DNA from: Actinophytocola sp044466355
Lineage (GTDB): Bacteria; Actinomycetota; Actinomycetes; Mycobacteriales; Pseudonocardiaceae
Direction of reading: 5' to 3'
DNA: 64,000 nucleotides
Assembly: GCF_044466355.1 (NCBI RefSeq)
Contig: NZ_JBITMQ010000001.1
Span: 558,001 to 622,000, forward strand
The notes under the pieces: model-generated
What the model was told of the DNA's origin: nothing
What the model saw: only the letters and a program-made list of their open reading frames with translations
Database searches by the model: none
Part shown: positions 33,306-42,206 of the stretch, piece by piece
How the letters are laid out: every line of letters begins with the position of its first letter
Numbering within the stretch: the stretch's first letter is position 1
Position numbers and translations under genes: made by a program

Positions 33306-34889
33306 TTGAACACACCCATGTCCCGACGACGGGCGCTGGGGCTTGGCGGCGCGGGTGCGGCGGCGGTGCTGCTGGGCACCGGCGCGTGGAACGCGGCAGG
33401 CGCGTTCGCGGCACCCAGGGCCGGTGGCCTGTTCACGCTCGGCGTCGCGTCCGGCGACCCCGCACCGGACGGCGTCGTGCTGTGGACCCGCCTCGCGTCC
33501 GACCCGTTCGCCGTGGACGGCAAGGGCGGCATGCCGGACCGTCCGGTGCGCGTCGAGTACGAGGTGGCGGTCGACGAGGGGTTCCGCGGCGTCGTGCGGC
33601 GTGGCAGCGCGGTCGCCACCCCGCAACTGGGTCACTCGGTGCACCCGGAGATCCACGGCCTGGCGCCGGACCGCGAGTACTTCTACCGGTTCCGCGCCGG
33701 TGACGAGTTGTCCCCGGTCGGCCGCACCAGGACCATGCCCGCGCCGCACTCCAACCCGCGTGAGCTGAACTTCGCGTTCGCGTCGTGCCAGGCGTGGCAG
33801 GACGGGTACTTCACCGCGTACGACCACATCGCGGCCGAGGACCTCGACTTCGTGGTCCACCTCGGCGACTACCTCTACGAGTACGGCGTGCGCAGCAACC
33901 GGCGCGGTGTCGTCACCGATCCGCGTTTCCACACCGAGACGTTCGACCTGGCGCGCTACCGGCTGCAGTACTCGCTGTACAAGACCGAGGCACCGTTGCG
34001 GAACGCGCACGCGATGCACCCGTTCATCACCACGTTCGACGACCACGAGGTCGAGAACAACTGGGCGGGCGACCTCTCACAGGCCGACACCGAGCCCGAC
34101 CAGGACCCGGCCGTGTTCCGCAAGCGCCGTGCGGACGCGTTCCAGGCCATGTACGAGAACCTGCCGCTGCGCCGTGCCCAGATGCCGACCGGGCCGGACA
34201 TCCGCATGCACCGCAGGCTGTACTACGGCAAGCTCGCCGACCTGACGATGATCGACACCCGCACCTACCGCGACGACCAGCCGTGCGGCGACGGTGGCGG
34301 CGTGGACTGTGCCGACCGGTTCGACGACGACCGGACACTCCTCGGCGCGGCGCAGCGGGACTGGCTGGTCGACGGCTTCTCCCGGTCGAACGCGCGCTGG
34401 CAGATCCTCGGCAACCAGGCCCCGATGGGCCAGACCGACCGCGACCCGGGCCCGGCCGTCGACGTGTGGTACGACCCGTGGGACGGCTACGTGGCGGACC
34501 GCAACCGCGTGCTGGCGGCGGCGCAGGACCGCGGTGTGCGGAACCTGGTGGTGATCACGGGTGACCGGCACCAGAACTACGCGTGGGACCTCAAGCGCGA
34601 CTTCGCCGACCCGAACTCGCCCACGGTCGCCACGGAGTTCGTCGGCACGTCGATCACCAGTGGCGGCGACGGCGCCGACATGAACGACGACGGCGTGAAG
34701 TTCATGGCCGCCAACCCGCACATGAAGTTCTTCAACGCCCAGCGCGGGTACGTGCGGGTGAACGTGAACCGGGAACGGTGGCAGAGCGACTTCCGGGTGC
34801 TGCCGTACGTGCAGCAGCCGGGCGCCCCGGTGTCGACACGCGCGAGCTTCGTGGTCGAGGACCGCGTGCCGGGCGTTCAGGAGGCCTGA
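33306..34889 (+). CDS. phoD: PhoD-family alkaline phosphatase/phosphodiesterase, copy 2
   Basis: A 527-aa paralogue of the preceding enzyme, clearly a tandem duplication: LGVASGDPAPDGVVLWTRLA, NFAFASCQAWQDGYFTAYDH, VVHLGDYLYEYGV, FDDHEVENNWAGD and VVITGDRHQNYAWDL align throughout. It keeps the metal-binding residues but differs in the late loop, where copy 1 has DMHRHM and this copy DRHQNY. Tat signal is SRRRALGLGGAG. I accept TTG 33306 because AGGAGG lies 6 bp before it; ATG 33318 is the alternative. Its 3' end overlaps the convergent cyclodeaminase-like gene by 13 bp. Confidence 0.93.
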   Translation: MNTPMSRRRALGLGGAGAAAVLLGTGAWNAAGAFAAPRAGGLFTLGVASGDPAPDGVVLWTRLASDPFAVDGKGGMPDRPVRVEYEVAVDEGFRGVVRRGSAVATPQLGHSVHPEIHGLAPDREYFYRFRAGDELSPVGRTRTMPAPHSNPRELNFAFASCQAWQDGYFTAYDHIAAEDLDFVVHLGDYLYEYGVRSNRRGVVTDPRFHTETFDLARYRLQYSLYKTEAPLRNAHAMHPFITTFDDHEVENNWAGDLSQADTEPDQDPAVFRKRRADAFQAMYENLPLRRAQMPTGPDIRMHRRLYYGKLADLTMIDTRTYRDDQPCGDGGGVDCADRFDDDRTLLGAAQRDWLVDGFSRSNARWQILGNQAPMGQTDRDPGPAVDVWYDPWDGYVADRNRVLAAAQDRGVRNLVVITGDRHQNYAWDLKRDFADPNSPTVATEFVGTSITSGGDGADMNDDGVKFMAANPHMKFFNAQRGYVRVNVNRERWQSDFRVLPYVQQPGAPVSTRASFVVEDRVPGVQEA

Positions 34890-35698
34890 GCCTCGTAGAC
34901 GGCGGCGGCCACGGCCAGGTCCTCCCAGGCCATGCCGACGCTCTTGAACACGCGTGGACGGTCGTCCGGCACGGTGATCTCGTGCCGGACGACCGACGCG
35001 AGGGGGATCAGGTCCGTCGTCCCGGCGAGGATCACGTCACCGGCCTCGCGCAGTGCGGTCGGGACCGACTCGACGACGACCGTCCTCATCAACTCCGCCG
35101 GTAGCTCACGGGCGTCGGGTTCGTGCGAGCCCACCGCCACCACCGTCGCGCCGGGACGGACCAGGCGGGCGGGGAACAGGGGAGTGCGGGCGGTCGTCGC
35201 ACAGCAGACGATGTCGGCCTCGGCGACCGGGGCCGGGTCGTCTCCCCTGCCGAGGAAGGTCACGCCGGTCACCTCCCGGACCGCTCGTGTGGCCGTCACG
35301 TGGCCGTGGGCCTGCGGACCTCTGCCGAAGACCACGAGCCGGGCGGGGGTCGTCGGCGCCAGGAGGTCCACCGCGAGCGCGGAGACCGCCGGGGTGCGGA
35401 GCGTGGTCAGCGCCGGGCCGTCCAGCAGCGCGAGCGGGGTCAGGGTCGCGGCGTCCATGAGCACGTACACGCCCTTGATCCGCGGCGTGCCCTCGTGCGC
35501 CACCGTCGCCAGCTTCACGCCCGTGTACCGGGCACCCGACGACGGCATCAGCAGCAGCTGGCCTGCGGGCACCGGCACGACCGTCCGCGCGGGGTCGGCG
35601 TCCACGTCGAGACCGGCCAGCAACGCGTCACGCAGGGCCTGGACGGCTCCGGCGTAGGTCAGGGCCATGACCTGGTGGTGATCGAGGAACGGCAGCAC
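34877..35698 (-). CDS. Ornithine cyclodeaminase/mu-crystallin family protein
   Basis: A 273-aa NAD(P)-binding protein. The Rossmann part shows LVVFGRGPQAHGHVTATRAV in place of the usual GxGxQA loop, and LADIVCCATTARTPLF-like sequence follows; GVYVLMDAATLTPLALLDGP and ALTTLRTPAVSALA are typical of the family. Members include ornithine cyclodeaminase, alanine dehydrogenase, ketimine reductase and siderophore-precursor enzymes, so the reaction is open. GTG 35698 is the best start; TTG 35731 would add 11 residues. It is divergent from the beta-helix protein gene and unrelated in strand to the PhoD operon. Confidence 0.85.
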   Translation of the reverse strand: MLPFLDHHQVMALTYAGAVQALRDALLAGLDVDADPARTVVPVPAGQLLLMPSSGARYTGVKLATVAHEGTPRIKGVYVLMDAATLTPLALLDGPALTTLRTPAVSALAVDLLAPTTPARLVVFGRGPQAHGHVTATRAVREVTGVTFLGRGDDPAPVAEADIVCCATTARTPLFPARLVRPGATVVAVGSHEPDARELPAELMRTVVVESVPTALREAGDVILAGTTDLIPLASVVRHEITVPDDRPRVFKSVGMAWEDLAVAAAVYEAQAS

Positions 35699-35792
35699 GC
35701 CCCGACCGTAGTCGCCGAGCGAGTCATGCAATTTTTCGACTGATCAGCGCAAGTATCTAGCAATGCGATGTGATCTGGGTTACGGTCCGGCC

Positions 35793-37796
35793 GTGACATG
35801 GAGACGGTTGCTGGTGGTGGGCGCGGTGGTCGCCCTGGGTGTGGGAGACGTGGCGGCAACGGCCGAGACACGGGCCGAGACACGGGCGGTGGCACGGGCG
35901 GTGGCACCGGTCGTCACACGGGCCGCGCTCGCGCCGCACCTGGTCGCGGGCCGGGGCGCGGACGTCGCGTTCCTCGAACAGGAGGCCGAGAACGCGGCCA
36001 CGAACGGCACGGTCATCGGGCCCGACCGGACCGCCTACACGCTGCCCGCCGAGGCGTCCGGCCGCACCGCGGTCCGGCTCGCACCGGGGCAGCACGTCGA
36101 GTTCACGCTCCCCGCGGACGCGAACGCGGTCACCGTCCGGTACAGCATCCCCGACGCGCCGAACGGCGGCGGCACGACCGCGCCGCTGCGCGTCGCGGTC
36201 GACGGCGAGCACCGCGCCACGATGACGCTGACGTCGCGGTACGCGTGGCTCTACAACCAGTACCCGTTCACCAACGACCCCAACGCCGACCTCCTGCATC
36301 CCGACTGGTGGATCACCGAGTGCGCCTGCGTGCCGTCGCAGACGAACCCGCCGCCGGTGATCACGAAACCGTTCCGCCCCACGCACTTCTACGACGAGCA
36401 GCGCCTGCGCCTCGGCCGCACCTACCGCGCGGGCGACACGATCCGGCTCACCGCCACGGACCGGGCCGCGTGGACGGTCATCGACCTGCTCGGCTCCGAA
36501 CTGGTCGGGCGGCCGCACGTCGAGAAGAGGGCGCTCGACGTTCGGCTGTTCGGCGCGGACCCCACCGGCCGCCGTGACGCCGCGCCCGCGCTCGAACGCG
36601 CCATCGCGCTGGCCCGGTTCCTGAACGTCCCCGTGTACCTGCCGCCGGGGGAGTTCCAGGTGAACCGGCACATCATCGTCGACGACGTCACGATCGTCGG
36701 TGCGGGCAACTGGCACACGGTCGTCAGGGGCCGTGCGGTCGCGCTCGACCCGCCCGCACCGGACGGCTCCGTCCACACCGGCGTCGGGTTCTACGGCCGC
36801 GACGCGGCCGACGGCGGCTCGTCGAACGTGCACCTGCGCGGGTTCGCCATCGAAGGCGACGTCCGCGAACGCATCGACACCGACCAGGTCAACGGCATCG
36901 GCGGCGCGATGAGCGACTCCACGATCCGCGACCTGTACCTCCACCACACCAAGGTCGGCCTGTGGTTCGACGGGCCCATGTCGGGCACCGTCGTCGAGGA
37001 CAACATCATCACCGACCAGATCGCGGACGCGCTGAACTTCCACGTCGGCGTCACGGACTCGGTGGTGCGGAACAACTTCGTGCGCAACACGGGCGACGAC
37101 GGTCTCGCCATGTGGGCGGAGCACCAGCAGAACGCCAGGAACGTGTTCGACCACAACACCGTGCAGACGCCCGTACTGGCCAACGGCATCGCCCTGTACG
37201 GCGGGACCGACAACACGGTGTCGCGCAACCTGGTCGCCGACCCGGTCCGCGAGGGCAGCGGCATCCACGTCGGGTCGCGGTTCGGCGCACGGCCGTTCAC
37301 CGGACACGCGTGGATCACCGACAACACCACGGTCCGCGCGGGCACGTACGAGCTGAACTGGAACATCGGCCTCGGCGCGATCTGGTTCTACGCGCTGGAC
37401 CGCGACATCGACGCCGCGATACGGGTGACCGGCAACCACTTCCTCGACAGCACCTACAACGCGATCATGTTCGTGAGCGACTGGCCGGTGAAGGACCTGT
37501 ACTCGATCCGCGGCGTGCGGTTCACCGACACGAGGATCGACGGCACGGGCACGTCCGTGCTGAGCGCTCGCGTGATGGGCGGCGTGACGTTCGAGAACAC
37601 CGACGCGCGCAACGTGGGCGCCATCGGTGTGAACAACTGCGGCTCGTTCAACTTCCCGGCGACGGGCTCGGAGTTCACGGTGACCGACGCGGGCGGCAAC
37701 GACGGTGGCTGGCTGCTGCCCTGGATGCTCCCGAACACCGTCACCTGCGACGATCGCCCGCCGGTCGTGCCACCGCCGCCGCCGTCGGAGTGGTGA
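35793..37796 (+). CDS. Secreted right-handed beta-helix protein (pectate-lyase-3 type)
   Basis: A 667-aa exported protein. The signal peptide (TWRRLLVVGAVVALGVGDVA) is best formed from GTG 35793; ATG 35763 would add ten residues. Residues about 60-245 resemble a carbohydrate-binding beta-sandwich (FLEQEAENAATNGTVIGPDR, with VRYSIPDAPNGGG). From about 250 the sequence DVRLFGADPTGRRDAAPALE marks a Pectate_lyase_3/GH55-like beta helix, followed by PbH1-type turns (DNIITDQIADALNFHVGVTD, VVRNNFVRNTGDDGLAMW). A Pro-rich tail ends it. It probably cleaves or binds an extracellular polysaccharide; the target is unknown. Confidence 0.87.
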   Translation: MTWRRLLVVGAVVALGVGDVAATAETRAETRAVARAVAPVVTRAALAPHLVAGRGADVAFLEQEAENAATNGTVIGPDRTAYTLPAEASGRTAVRLAPGQHVEFTLPADANAVTVRYSIPDAPNGGGTTAPLRVAVDGEHRATMTLTSRYAWLYNQYPFTNDPNADLLHPDWWITECACVPSQTNPPPVITKPFRPTHFYDEQRLRLGRTYRAGDTIRLTATDRAAWTVIDLLGSELVGRPHVEKRALDVRLFGADPTGRRDAAPALERAIALARFLNVPVYLPPGEFQVNRHIIVDDVTIVGAGNWHTVVRGRAVALDPPAPDGSVHTGVGFYGRDAADGGSSNVHLRGFAIEGDVRERIDTDQVNGIGGAMSDSTIRDLYLHHTKVGLWFDGPMSGTVVEDNIITDQIADALNFHVGVTDSVVRNNFVRNTGDDGLAMWAEHQQNARNVFDHNTVQTPVLANGIALYGGTDNTVSRNLVADPVREGSGIHVGSRFGARPFTGHAWITDNTTVRAGTYELNWNIGLGAIWFYALDRDIDAAIRVTGNHFLDSTYNAIMFVSDWPVKDLYSIRGVRFTDTRIDGTGTSVLSARVMGGVTFENTDARNVGAIGVNNCGSFNFPATGSEFTVTDAGGNDGGWLLPWMLPNTVTCDDRPPVVPPPPPSEW

Positions 37797-37810
37797 GGTA
37801 TTAGTAGCGG

Positions 37811-38935
37811 GTGTTCGAGACCTACCTGCTGCCGGTCACCACGGCGCTGACGGTCTTCCCGCTGCTCGCACTGATCGTGATGCTCCCGGTCGCGGTGGTG
37901 TCCTATCGCCGCCGCGGCCGGGCGGGTGGGTGGACGACGCTCGTCTTCTACTGCTTCCTCTTCTACCTGCTCGCGGCCCTGATGCAGACGATCGTGCCGC
38001 TGCCCGCGAACCCGGGGGAGTACTGCGCGGGCCAGTCGTACGCGTCAACGCCCCAGCTGCGGCCGTTCTACTTCGTCGACGTGCTCCAGACGCGGGCGCG
38101 GGTGTCGGGGACGTGGCTGAACCCGGCGCTGGGGAGCACCGCGCTGAACGTGGTGCTGCTGGCGCCGCTCAGCTTCTTCGCGCGGTACCTGTCCGGCACC
38201 CGGTTCCTGGCGGCGACCGGTCTCGGCTTCGGGGCGTCGCTGTTCTTCGAGCTGACCCAGCTGACCGGGCTGTGGTTCATCTACCCGTGCGCGTACCGGC
38301 TGTTCAGCGTCGACGACCTGGTCCTGAACACGGCGGGCGCCGCGCTGGGCTGGGTCGTCGCGGGCCCGCTGATCCGGGTGCTGCCGAACCTCGACCCGGT
38401 CCGCGACCGACGCCGCTACGCGACGCGCGTGACCGCCAGCCGTCGCGTACTGGCGCTGTTGACCGACGCGGTGGCGTTCGGGGTGCTCGTGGTCCTGGTG
38501 CTGGGCTCGGCGAAGCTGTTCGGCATCGACGTGTCACGCGGTCTGGTCGTGGCCGTGCTGGCCCTGGGCTACTTCTGGGCGGTGCCGGTGCTGGCCGACG
38601 GCACGCCGGGGAAGCGGGCCATGCTGTTGCGGGTGGCACGCGCCGACGGCCGCCGGGCGGGGCCGCTGTCGTGGCTGGTGCGCAACGGGGTGCTGTTGTC
38701 GCCGCTCTGGCTGGTGTGGCTGGCGCTGACGGTGGACCGGTGGGACGTTCTCGGCTCACCGCGACAACTCCTGATCCCGGCCGGTCTGCTGGTGTCGCTG
38801 TTCGTGGTCGGCGTGTGGACCCCGCTGGCGGTCTTCTTCGGTGACGAACCCGCGCCGTACGAACGCCTGTCCCGGACGCGGAACGTGGCGGTCGTGGCCG
38901 GGAACCCTTCCGTGGCAAGCACTTCCACCTCATAG
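37811..38935 (+). CDS. VanZ-RDD fusion membrane protein
   Basis: A 374-aa multi-pass membrane protein. The N-terminal half (about 5-200) is a VanZ-like domain: FLFYLLAALMQTIVPLP, PFYFVDVLQ, NVVLLAPLSFFARYL and the late SVDDLVLNTAGAALGW motif. The C-terminal half (about 210-345) is an RDD domain: RVLALLTDAVAFGVLVVLVL and a later TPGKRAMLLRVARADGRRAG. VanZ proteins are linked to low-level glycopeptide resistance and RDD proteins to transport or salt tolerance. It lies 14 bp after the beta-helix gene, so it may be in the same transcript. Confidence 0.85.
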   Translation: MFETYLLPVTTALTVFPLLALIVMLPVAVVSYRRRGRAGGWTTLVFYCFLFYLLAALMQTIVPLPANPGEYCAGQSYASTPQLRPFYFVDVLQTRARVSGTWLNPALGSTALNVVLLAPLSFFARYLSGTRFLAATGLGFGASLFFELTQLTGLWFIYPCAYRLFSVDDLVLNTAGAALGWVVAGPLIRVLPNLDPVRDRRRYATRVTASRRVLALLTDAVAFGVLVVLVLGSAKLFGIDVSRGLVVAVLALGYFWAVPVLADGTPGKRAMLLRVARADGRRAGPLSWLVRNGVLLSPLWLVWLALTVDRWDVLGSPRQLLIPAGLLVSLFVVGVWTPLAVFFGDEPAPYERLSRTRNVAVVAGNPSVASTSTS

Positions 38936-38965
38936 CCCGGCTCGCCGATCGCGTTTGCCACAAAC

Positions 38966-38982
38966 AGCTATTAGCTATATAG
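38966..38982. promoter_or_regulatory. Orphan AT-rich repeat between convergent genes
   Basis: AGCTATTAGCTATATAG lies in the gap between the convergent VanZ-RDD and YihY genes. It holds two TAGCT/AGCTA elements and a TATATAG box, followed at once by ATG. It looks like a leaderless, regulator-controlled promoter, but the frame it would drive runs antisense through the YihY gene. Confidence 0.3.
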
Positions 38983-39042
38983 ATGTCCGATATTATCGCC
39001 GGTAGGGCCCGTGCCGGGGAACGACCGGCCGCCCCCGGGCGC

Positions 39043-39960
39043 TCAGTCCATGGCCTGTGTGTCGCGTGGCGGCAGGAACGGCTCCTCGTCCTCGGGCAGG
39101 CCCTCGGCGACCTCCTTGCCGCGCGTCAGCTCCGCGTCGAACTCGGCGCCGAACAGGATCGCCAGGTTCGAGATCCACAGCCACACCAGGAACACCACGA
39201 CACCGGCCAGTGACCCGTAGACCTTGTTGTACGAGGCGAAGTTCGCGACGTAGACCGCGAACCCGGCCGACGCCGCCGCCCACACGAGAACCGCGATCGC
39301 GCTGCCCGGCGTGACCCACCGGAACCCGGGCTGCCGCACGTTCGGCGCCGCCCAGTACAGGATGGCGATGGCGAGGCTGATCAGCACCGCCAGCACAGGC
39401 CACTTCGCGATGTTCCACACCACGATGCCCGTGGACCCGAGGCCCACCGCACGGCCGACGCGGTCGGCGATGCCGCCGCTCAGGATCACGCCGAGGGCGG
39501 TGGCGGTCAGCAGCACCATCATCGTGATCGTCAGTGCGATCCGCAGCGGGACGGTCTTCCAGATCGGCCTGCCCTCCTCGACCTCGTAGATCGCGTTGGA
39601 CGCGCGGATGAACCCGCCCAGGTAGCCGGACGCGGCCCACAGCGCGCTCGCCAGGCTGATGATCGCGAGGGGGCCGGCGACCGACGTCGAACCCGCGAGT
39701 TGCCTGACCACGTCGACGAGCGTGTCCTGCGCCTGGCTCGGCGCGAACTGCCGCAGGTTCTCCACGAGCTTGTCGGGGTCGCCGACCAGGCCGATGAGGC
39801 TGGCGAGCACCAGCACCGCGGGGAACAGCGACAGCACGGAGTAGTAGGTGAGCGCGGCGGCCCAGTCGGGGAGGTTGTCGTCCACGAACTCGGCGAACGT
39901 CCGCTTCAGCGCACCCCACCACGCGTGTTTCGGCAGGTCTGTGGGCGTCTCGGTGCGCAT
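39043..39960 (-). CDS. YihY/BrkB-family membrane protein
   Basis: A 305-aa inner-membrane protein with six predicted helices. The family signature is DDNLPDWAAALTYYSVLSLF at the start, with SRDKLV-like cytoplasmic loop, SAVWAASGYLGGFIRASNAIYE-like centre (LWAASGYLGGFIRASNAIYE) and WVTPGSAIAVLVWAAASAGF near the end. Once thought to be RNase BN, the family has no settled function; membrane transport or envelope roles are proposed. I place the start at ATG 39960, where GAGGAGG lies 6 bp upstream. The acidic C-terminal tail (GLPEDEEPFLPP) is cytoplasmic. Confidence 0.9.
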   Translation of the reverse strand: MRTETPTDLPKHAWWGALKRTFAEFVDDNLPDWAAALTYYSVLSLFPAVLVLASLIGLVGDPDKLVENLRQFAPSQAQDTLVDVVRQLAGSTSVAGPLAIISLASALWAASGYLGGFIRASNAIYEVEEGRPIWKTVPLRIALTITMMVLLTATALGVILSGGIADRVGRAVGLGSTGIVVWNIAKWPVLAVLISLAIAILYWAAPNVRQPGFRWVTPGSAIAVLVWAAASAGFAVYVANFASYNKVYGSLAGVVVFLVWLWISNLAILFGAEFDAELTRGKEVAEGLPEDEEPFLPPRDTQAMD

Positions 39961-40166
39961 GGCGTCCTCCTCGTGCCGCATCGTGTCGACAACGCGGTTA
40001 CCCGTCATGGCGGTCGATGCACCTGACTGAACCAACCGCTCGTGCCGAAGAACCCCCCGAACGGGGACTTGATCTGCGGCGATGCGGATGGTTGCGTGCA
40101 TCCGGCCGTTCCACGGCCCCGCCAGACCGGCGGGGACCAGGTGGAACGCGCAGATGGAGGTACCAA

Positions 40167-41669
40167 GTGCGAAGAACTTCCTTCCGAGCATTAGTCGCGG
40201 CGGCGGTGGCGGTGTCCGCTGCCGGTGTCACCGCCGCGACCGCGTCCCCGGCCGTCGCGCAGGACGGGCCCGCGGCGCACTTCGTCGTGCTCGGGCCGCA
40301 GCACGGCTCGCTGGGCAATACCGAGGCGTCGATCCGTGCCGCGGGCGGCGAGGTGCTGCAGAGCTGGCCCCAGATCGGGGTCGTGATCGCGACGTCGACC
40401 AGCGCGGACTTCGCGTCCGAGGTGCGGGGCAAGCCGGGCGTCGCCGGGGCCGGTGCCTCCAGAAACCTGGCGGAGCTGGACCAGGCGGCGGCGCGTTCGG
40501 CCGGTGCGTCCGAGCAGCAGGGCATGCTCGCCGAGATCGACGCGGTGGCCACCGCCGCCGCGACGGCGCCCGCCGCCGGCGCGGTCGCGGCTGAGCCGCT
40601 CGAGGCCAACCAGTGGGGCGTGCGGGCGATCAGGTCGGACCAGGCCAACGCGATCTCCGGCGGCAGCCGCTCGGTGCTCGTCGGCGTGCTCGACTCCGGC
40701 ATCGACCCGGCCCACCCCGACCTGGCGCCGAACCTGGACGCGTCGAAGTCGGTCGGCTGTACGGACGAGGGCGTACCCGACACGTCCCCGGCCGCGTGGG
40801 CGCCGACCACCAGCTCACACGGCACGCACGTCGCGGGCACCATCGCCGCGGCGCGCAACGGGATCGGTGTCGCCGGTGTCGCGCCGAACGTGCGGCTGGC
40901 GTCGGTGAAGGTCGTCGACGACAACGGGTTCATCTACCCCGAGTACGCCATCTGCGGGTTCGTGTGGGCGGCCGAGAACGGCATCGACGTCACGAACAAC
41001 TCCTACTTCATCGACCCGTGGTTCCTGTGGTGCAAGAACGACACGGACCAGGCGGCGGTGATCGAGGCAGTGCGGCGGGCCGTCGACTACTCGGCACGCA
41101 ATGACGTGGTCAACGTGGCTGCGCTCGGCAACAGCAACTGGGACCTCTCGCACGAGATCACGGACACCGGCAGCCCGAACAACGGGACGCCGGTGGAGCG
41201 GACCGTCGGCAACGAGTGCCTCGACCTGCCCGCCGAGCTGCCGGGATTCGTCGGTGTCTCGGCGATCGGCCCGGAGATCCGCAAGTCCTTCTACTCGAAC
41301 TACGGCGTCATCGAGACCGATGTGGCCGCTCCCGGCGGTGACTCGCGTCAGGTCGCCGACACTCCGTCCCGCAACGGCCGGATCCTGTCGACGATCCCCG
41401 GCGGTGGCTACGGCTACTCGCAGGGCACCTCGATGGCCTCGCCGCACGCGGCCGGTGTGGTGGCGCTGATCCGCAGCACCCACCAGGACTGGTCGGCACC
41501 CAAGGTGCAGGCGGCGCTCGGCCTGGACGCCGACCGGCTCCCGTGCCCGGAGGGCGTGTACGACCCGGACGGCTCCGGTGCGTTCCTGGCCACGTGCCAG
41601 GGCGGGCCGAGCGGCACGGGCTTCTACGGCCTCGGCGTCGTCGACGCCCTGGACGCGGTGACCCGCTGA
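40167..41669 (+). CDS. Secreted subtilisin-like serine protease (S8)
   Basis: A 500-aa exported protease. After an N-terminal signal peptide (FRALVAAAVAVSAAGVTAAT, cleavage near SPAVAQD) comes an inhibitor-like propeptide (HFVVLGPQHGSLGNTEASIR), then the catalytic domain with Asp in VLVGVLDSGIDPAHPDL, His in SSHGTHVAGTIAAARNGIG, the oxyanion Asn region AALGNSN, and Ser in GYSQGTSMASPHAAGV. There are four or more Cys that may form disulfides. GTG 40167 is chosen because GGAGG lies 6 bp before it and the signal peptide starts there. A strong hairpin follows the gene. Confidence 0.94.
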   Translation: MRRTSFRALVAAAVAVSAAGVTAATASPAVAQDGPAAHFVVLGPQHGSLGNTEASIRAAGGEVLQSWPQIGVVIATSTSADFASEVRGKPGVAGAGASRNLAELDQAAARSAGASEQQGMLAEIDAVATAAATAPAAGAVAAEPLEANQWGVRAIRSDQANAISGGSRSVLVGVLDSGIDPAHPDLAPNLDASKSVGCTDEGVPDTSPAAWAPTTSSHGTHVAGTIAAARNGIGVAGVAPNVRLASVKVVDDNGFIYPEYAICGFVWAAENGIDVTNNSYFIDPWFLWCKNDTDQAAVIEAVRRAVDYSARNDVVNVAALGNSNWDLSHEITDTGSPNNGTPVERTVGNECLDLPAELPGFVGVSAIGPEIRKSFYSNYGVIETDVAAPGGDSRQVADTPSRNGRILSTIPGGGYGYSQGTSMASPHAAGVVALIRSTHQDWSAPKVQAALGLDADRLPCPEGVYDPDGSGAFLATCQGGPSGTGFYGLGVVDALDAVTR

Positions 41670-41680
41670 CCGGCTGAACC

Positions 41681-41733
41681 GCCCTGAAAGACGCTTTCGG
41701 GACAAGGAGTGTCCCGGGAGCGTCTTTCAGGGC
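41681..41733 (+). terminator. Terminator after the subtilase gene
   Basis: GCCCTGAAAGACGCT (41681-41695) pairs with its exact complement at 41719-41733, and an inner CGGGAC/GTCCCG pair (41698-41703, 41711-41716) continues through two G-T wobbles. The result is a 23-pair stem with a 7-nt loop, starting 11 bp after the stop codon. Confidence 0.85.
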
Positions 41734-41795
41734 GTTGGGGCGGACCTTTGGGCAGGGCGTTGATTACGGTGCCCGGCTCGGTCACTGTCGGCGGC

Positions 41796-42206
41796 ATGCG
41801 TGCCGAGCGGCGGGTCGTGGTCGTGGTCCTGGGTGGACAGGTCGTGCTGTTCGGTCTGGTCGCCGCCCTCGCGCCCGTGTTCGTCGTCGTCTCCTGCGTC
41901 ATCGCGCTCCTCGCGCTCATCGCCCTGCTGGTGTTCCTGCTGCGCTGGCAGCGTGCCGACGCCCGCCGGGAGGCGCTCATCGTCTCCGGCGCCCGCACCA
42001 CCGCGCGGCTCGTCTCCTCCCGTGCGACCGCCACCCGCATCCGCAACCGCACGGTCCAGGCCCACACCTTCGAGGCGCACGCGGCGGGCCGGGTGCTCCG
42101 CGCCGAGGCACGCGCCTTCACCCACCTGCCCGTCGGCACCGTGGCGACGATCGCCTACGACACGCGGGGCAACGCGACCGTCGTCGACGACCTCGACCGG
42201 CCGTGA
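41796..42206 (+). CDS. Small membrane protein, DUF3592-like
   Basis: A 136-aa protein with two N-terminal hydrophobic segments (about 8-27 and 29-49) and a soluble tail. The tail (ARTTARLVSSRATATRIRNR, then HTFEAHAAGRVLRAEARAF, VGTVATIAYDTRGNATVVDD) has the pattern of the DUF3592 family, whose role is unknown. I place the start at ATG 41796, since the longer frame begins inside the terminator hairpin. There is no operon partner. Start and family assignment are both moderate. Confidence 0.65.
   Translation: MRAERRVVVVVLGGQVVLFGLVAALAPVFVVVSCVIALLALIALLVFLLRWQRADARREALIVSGARTTARLVSSRATATRIRNRTVQAHTFEAHAAGRVLRAEARAFTHLPVGTVATIAYDTRGNATVVDDLDRP

Noticed and set aside
38983..39213. 76-residue frame beginning at the ATG after the orphan AT-rich element
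   Set aside because: After a few residues it becomes an antisense shadow of the yihY gene with no codon bias; only the promoter-like element was kept as a finding.
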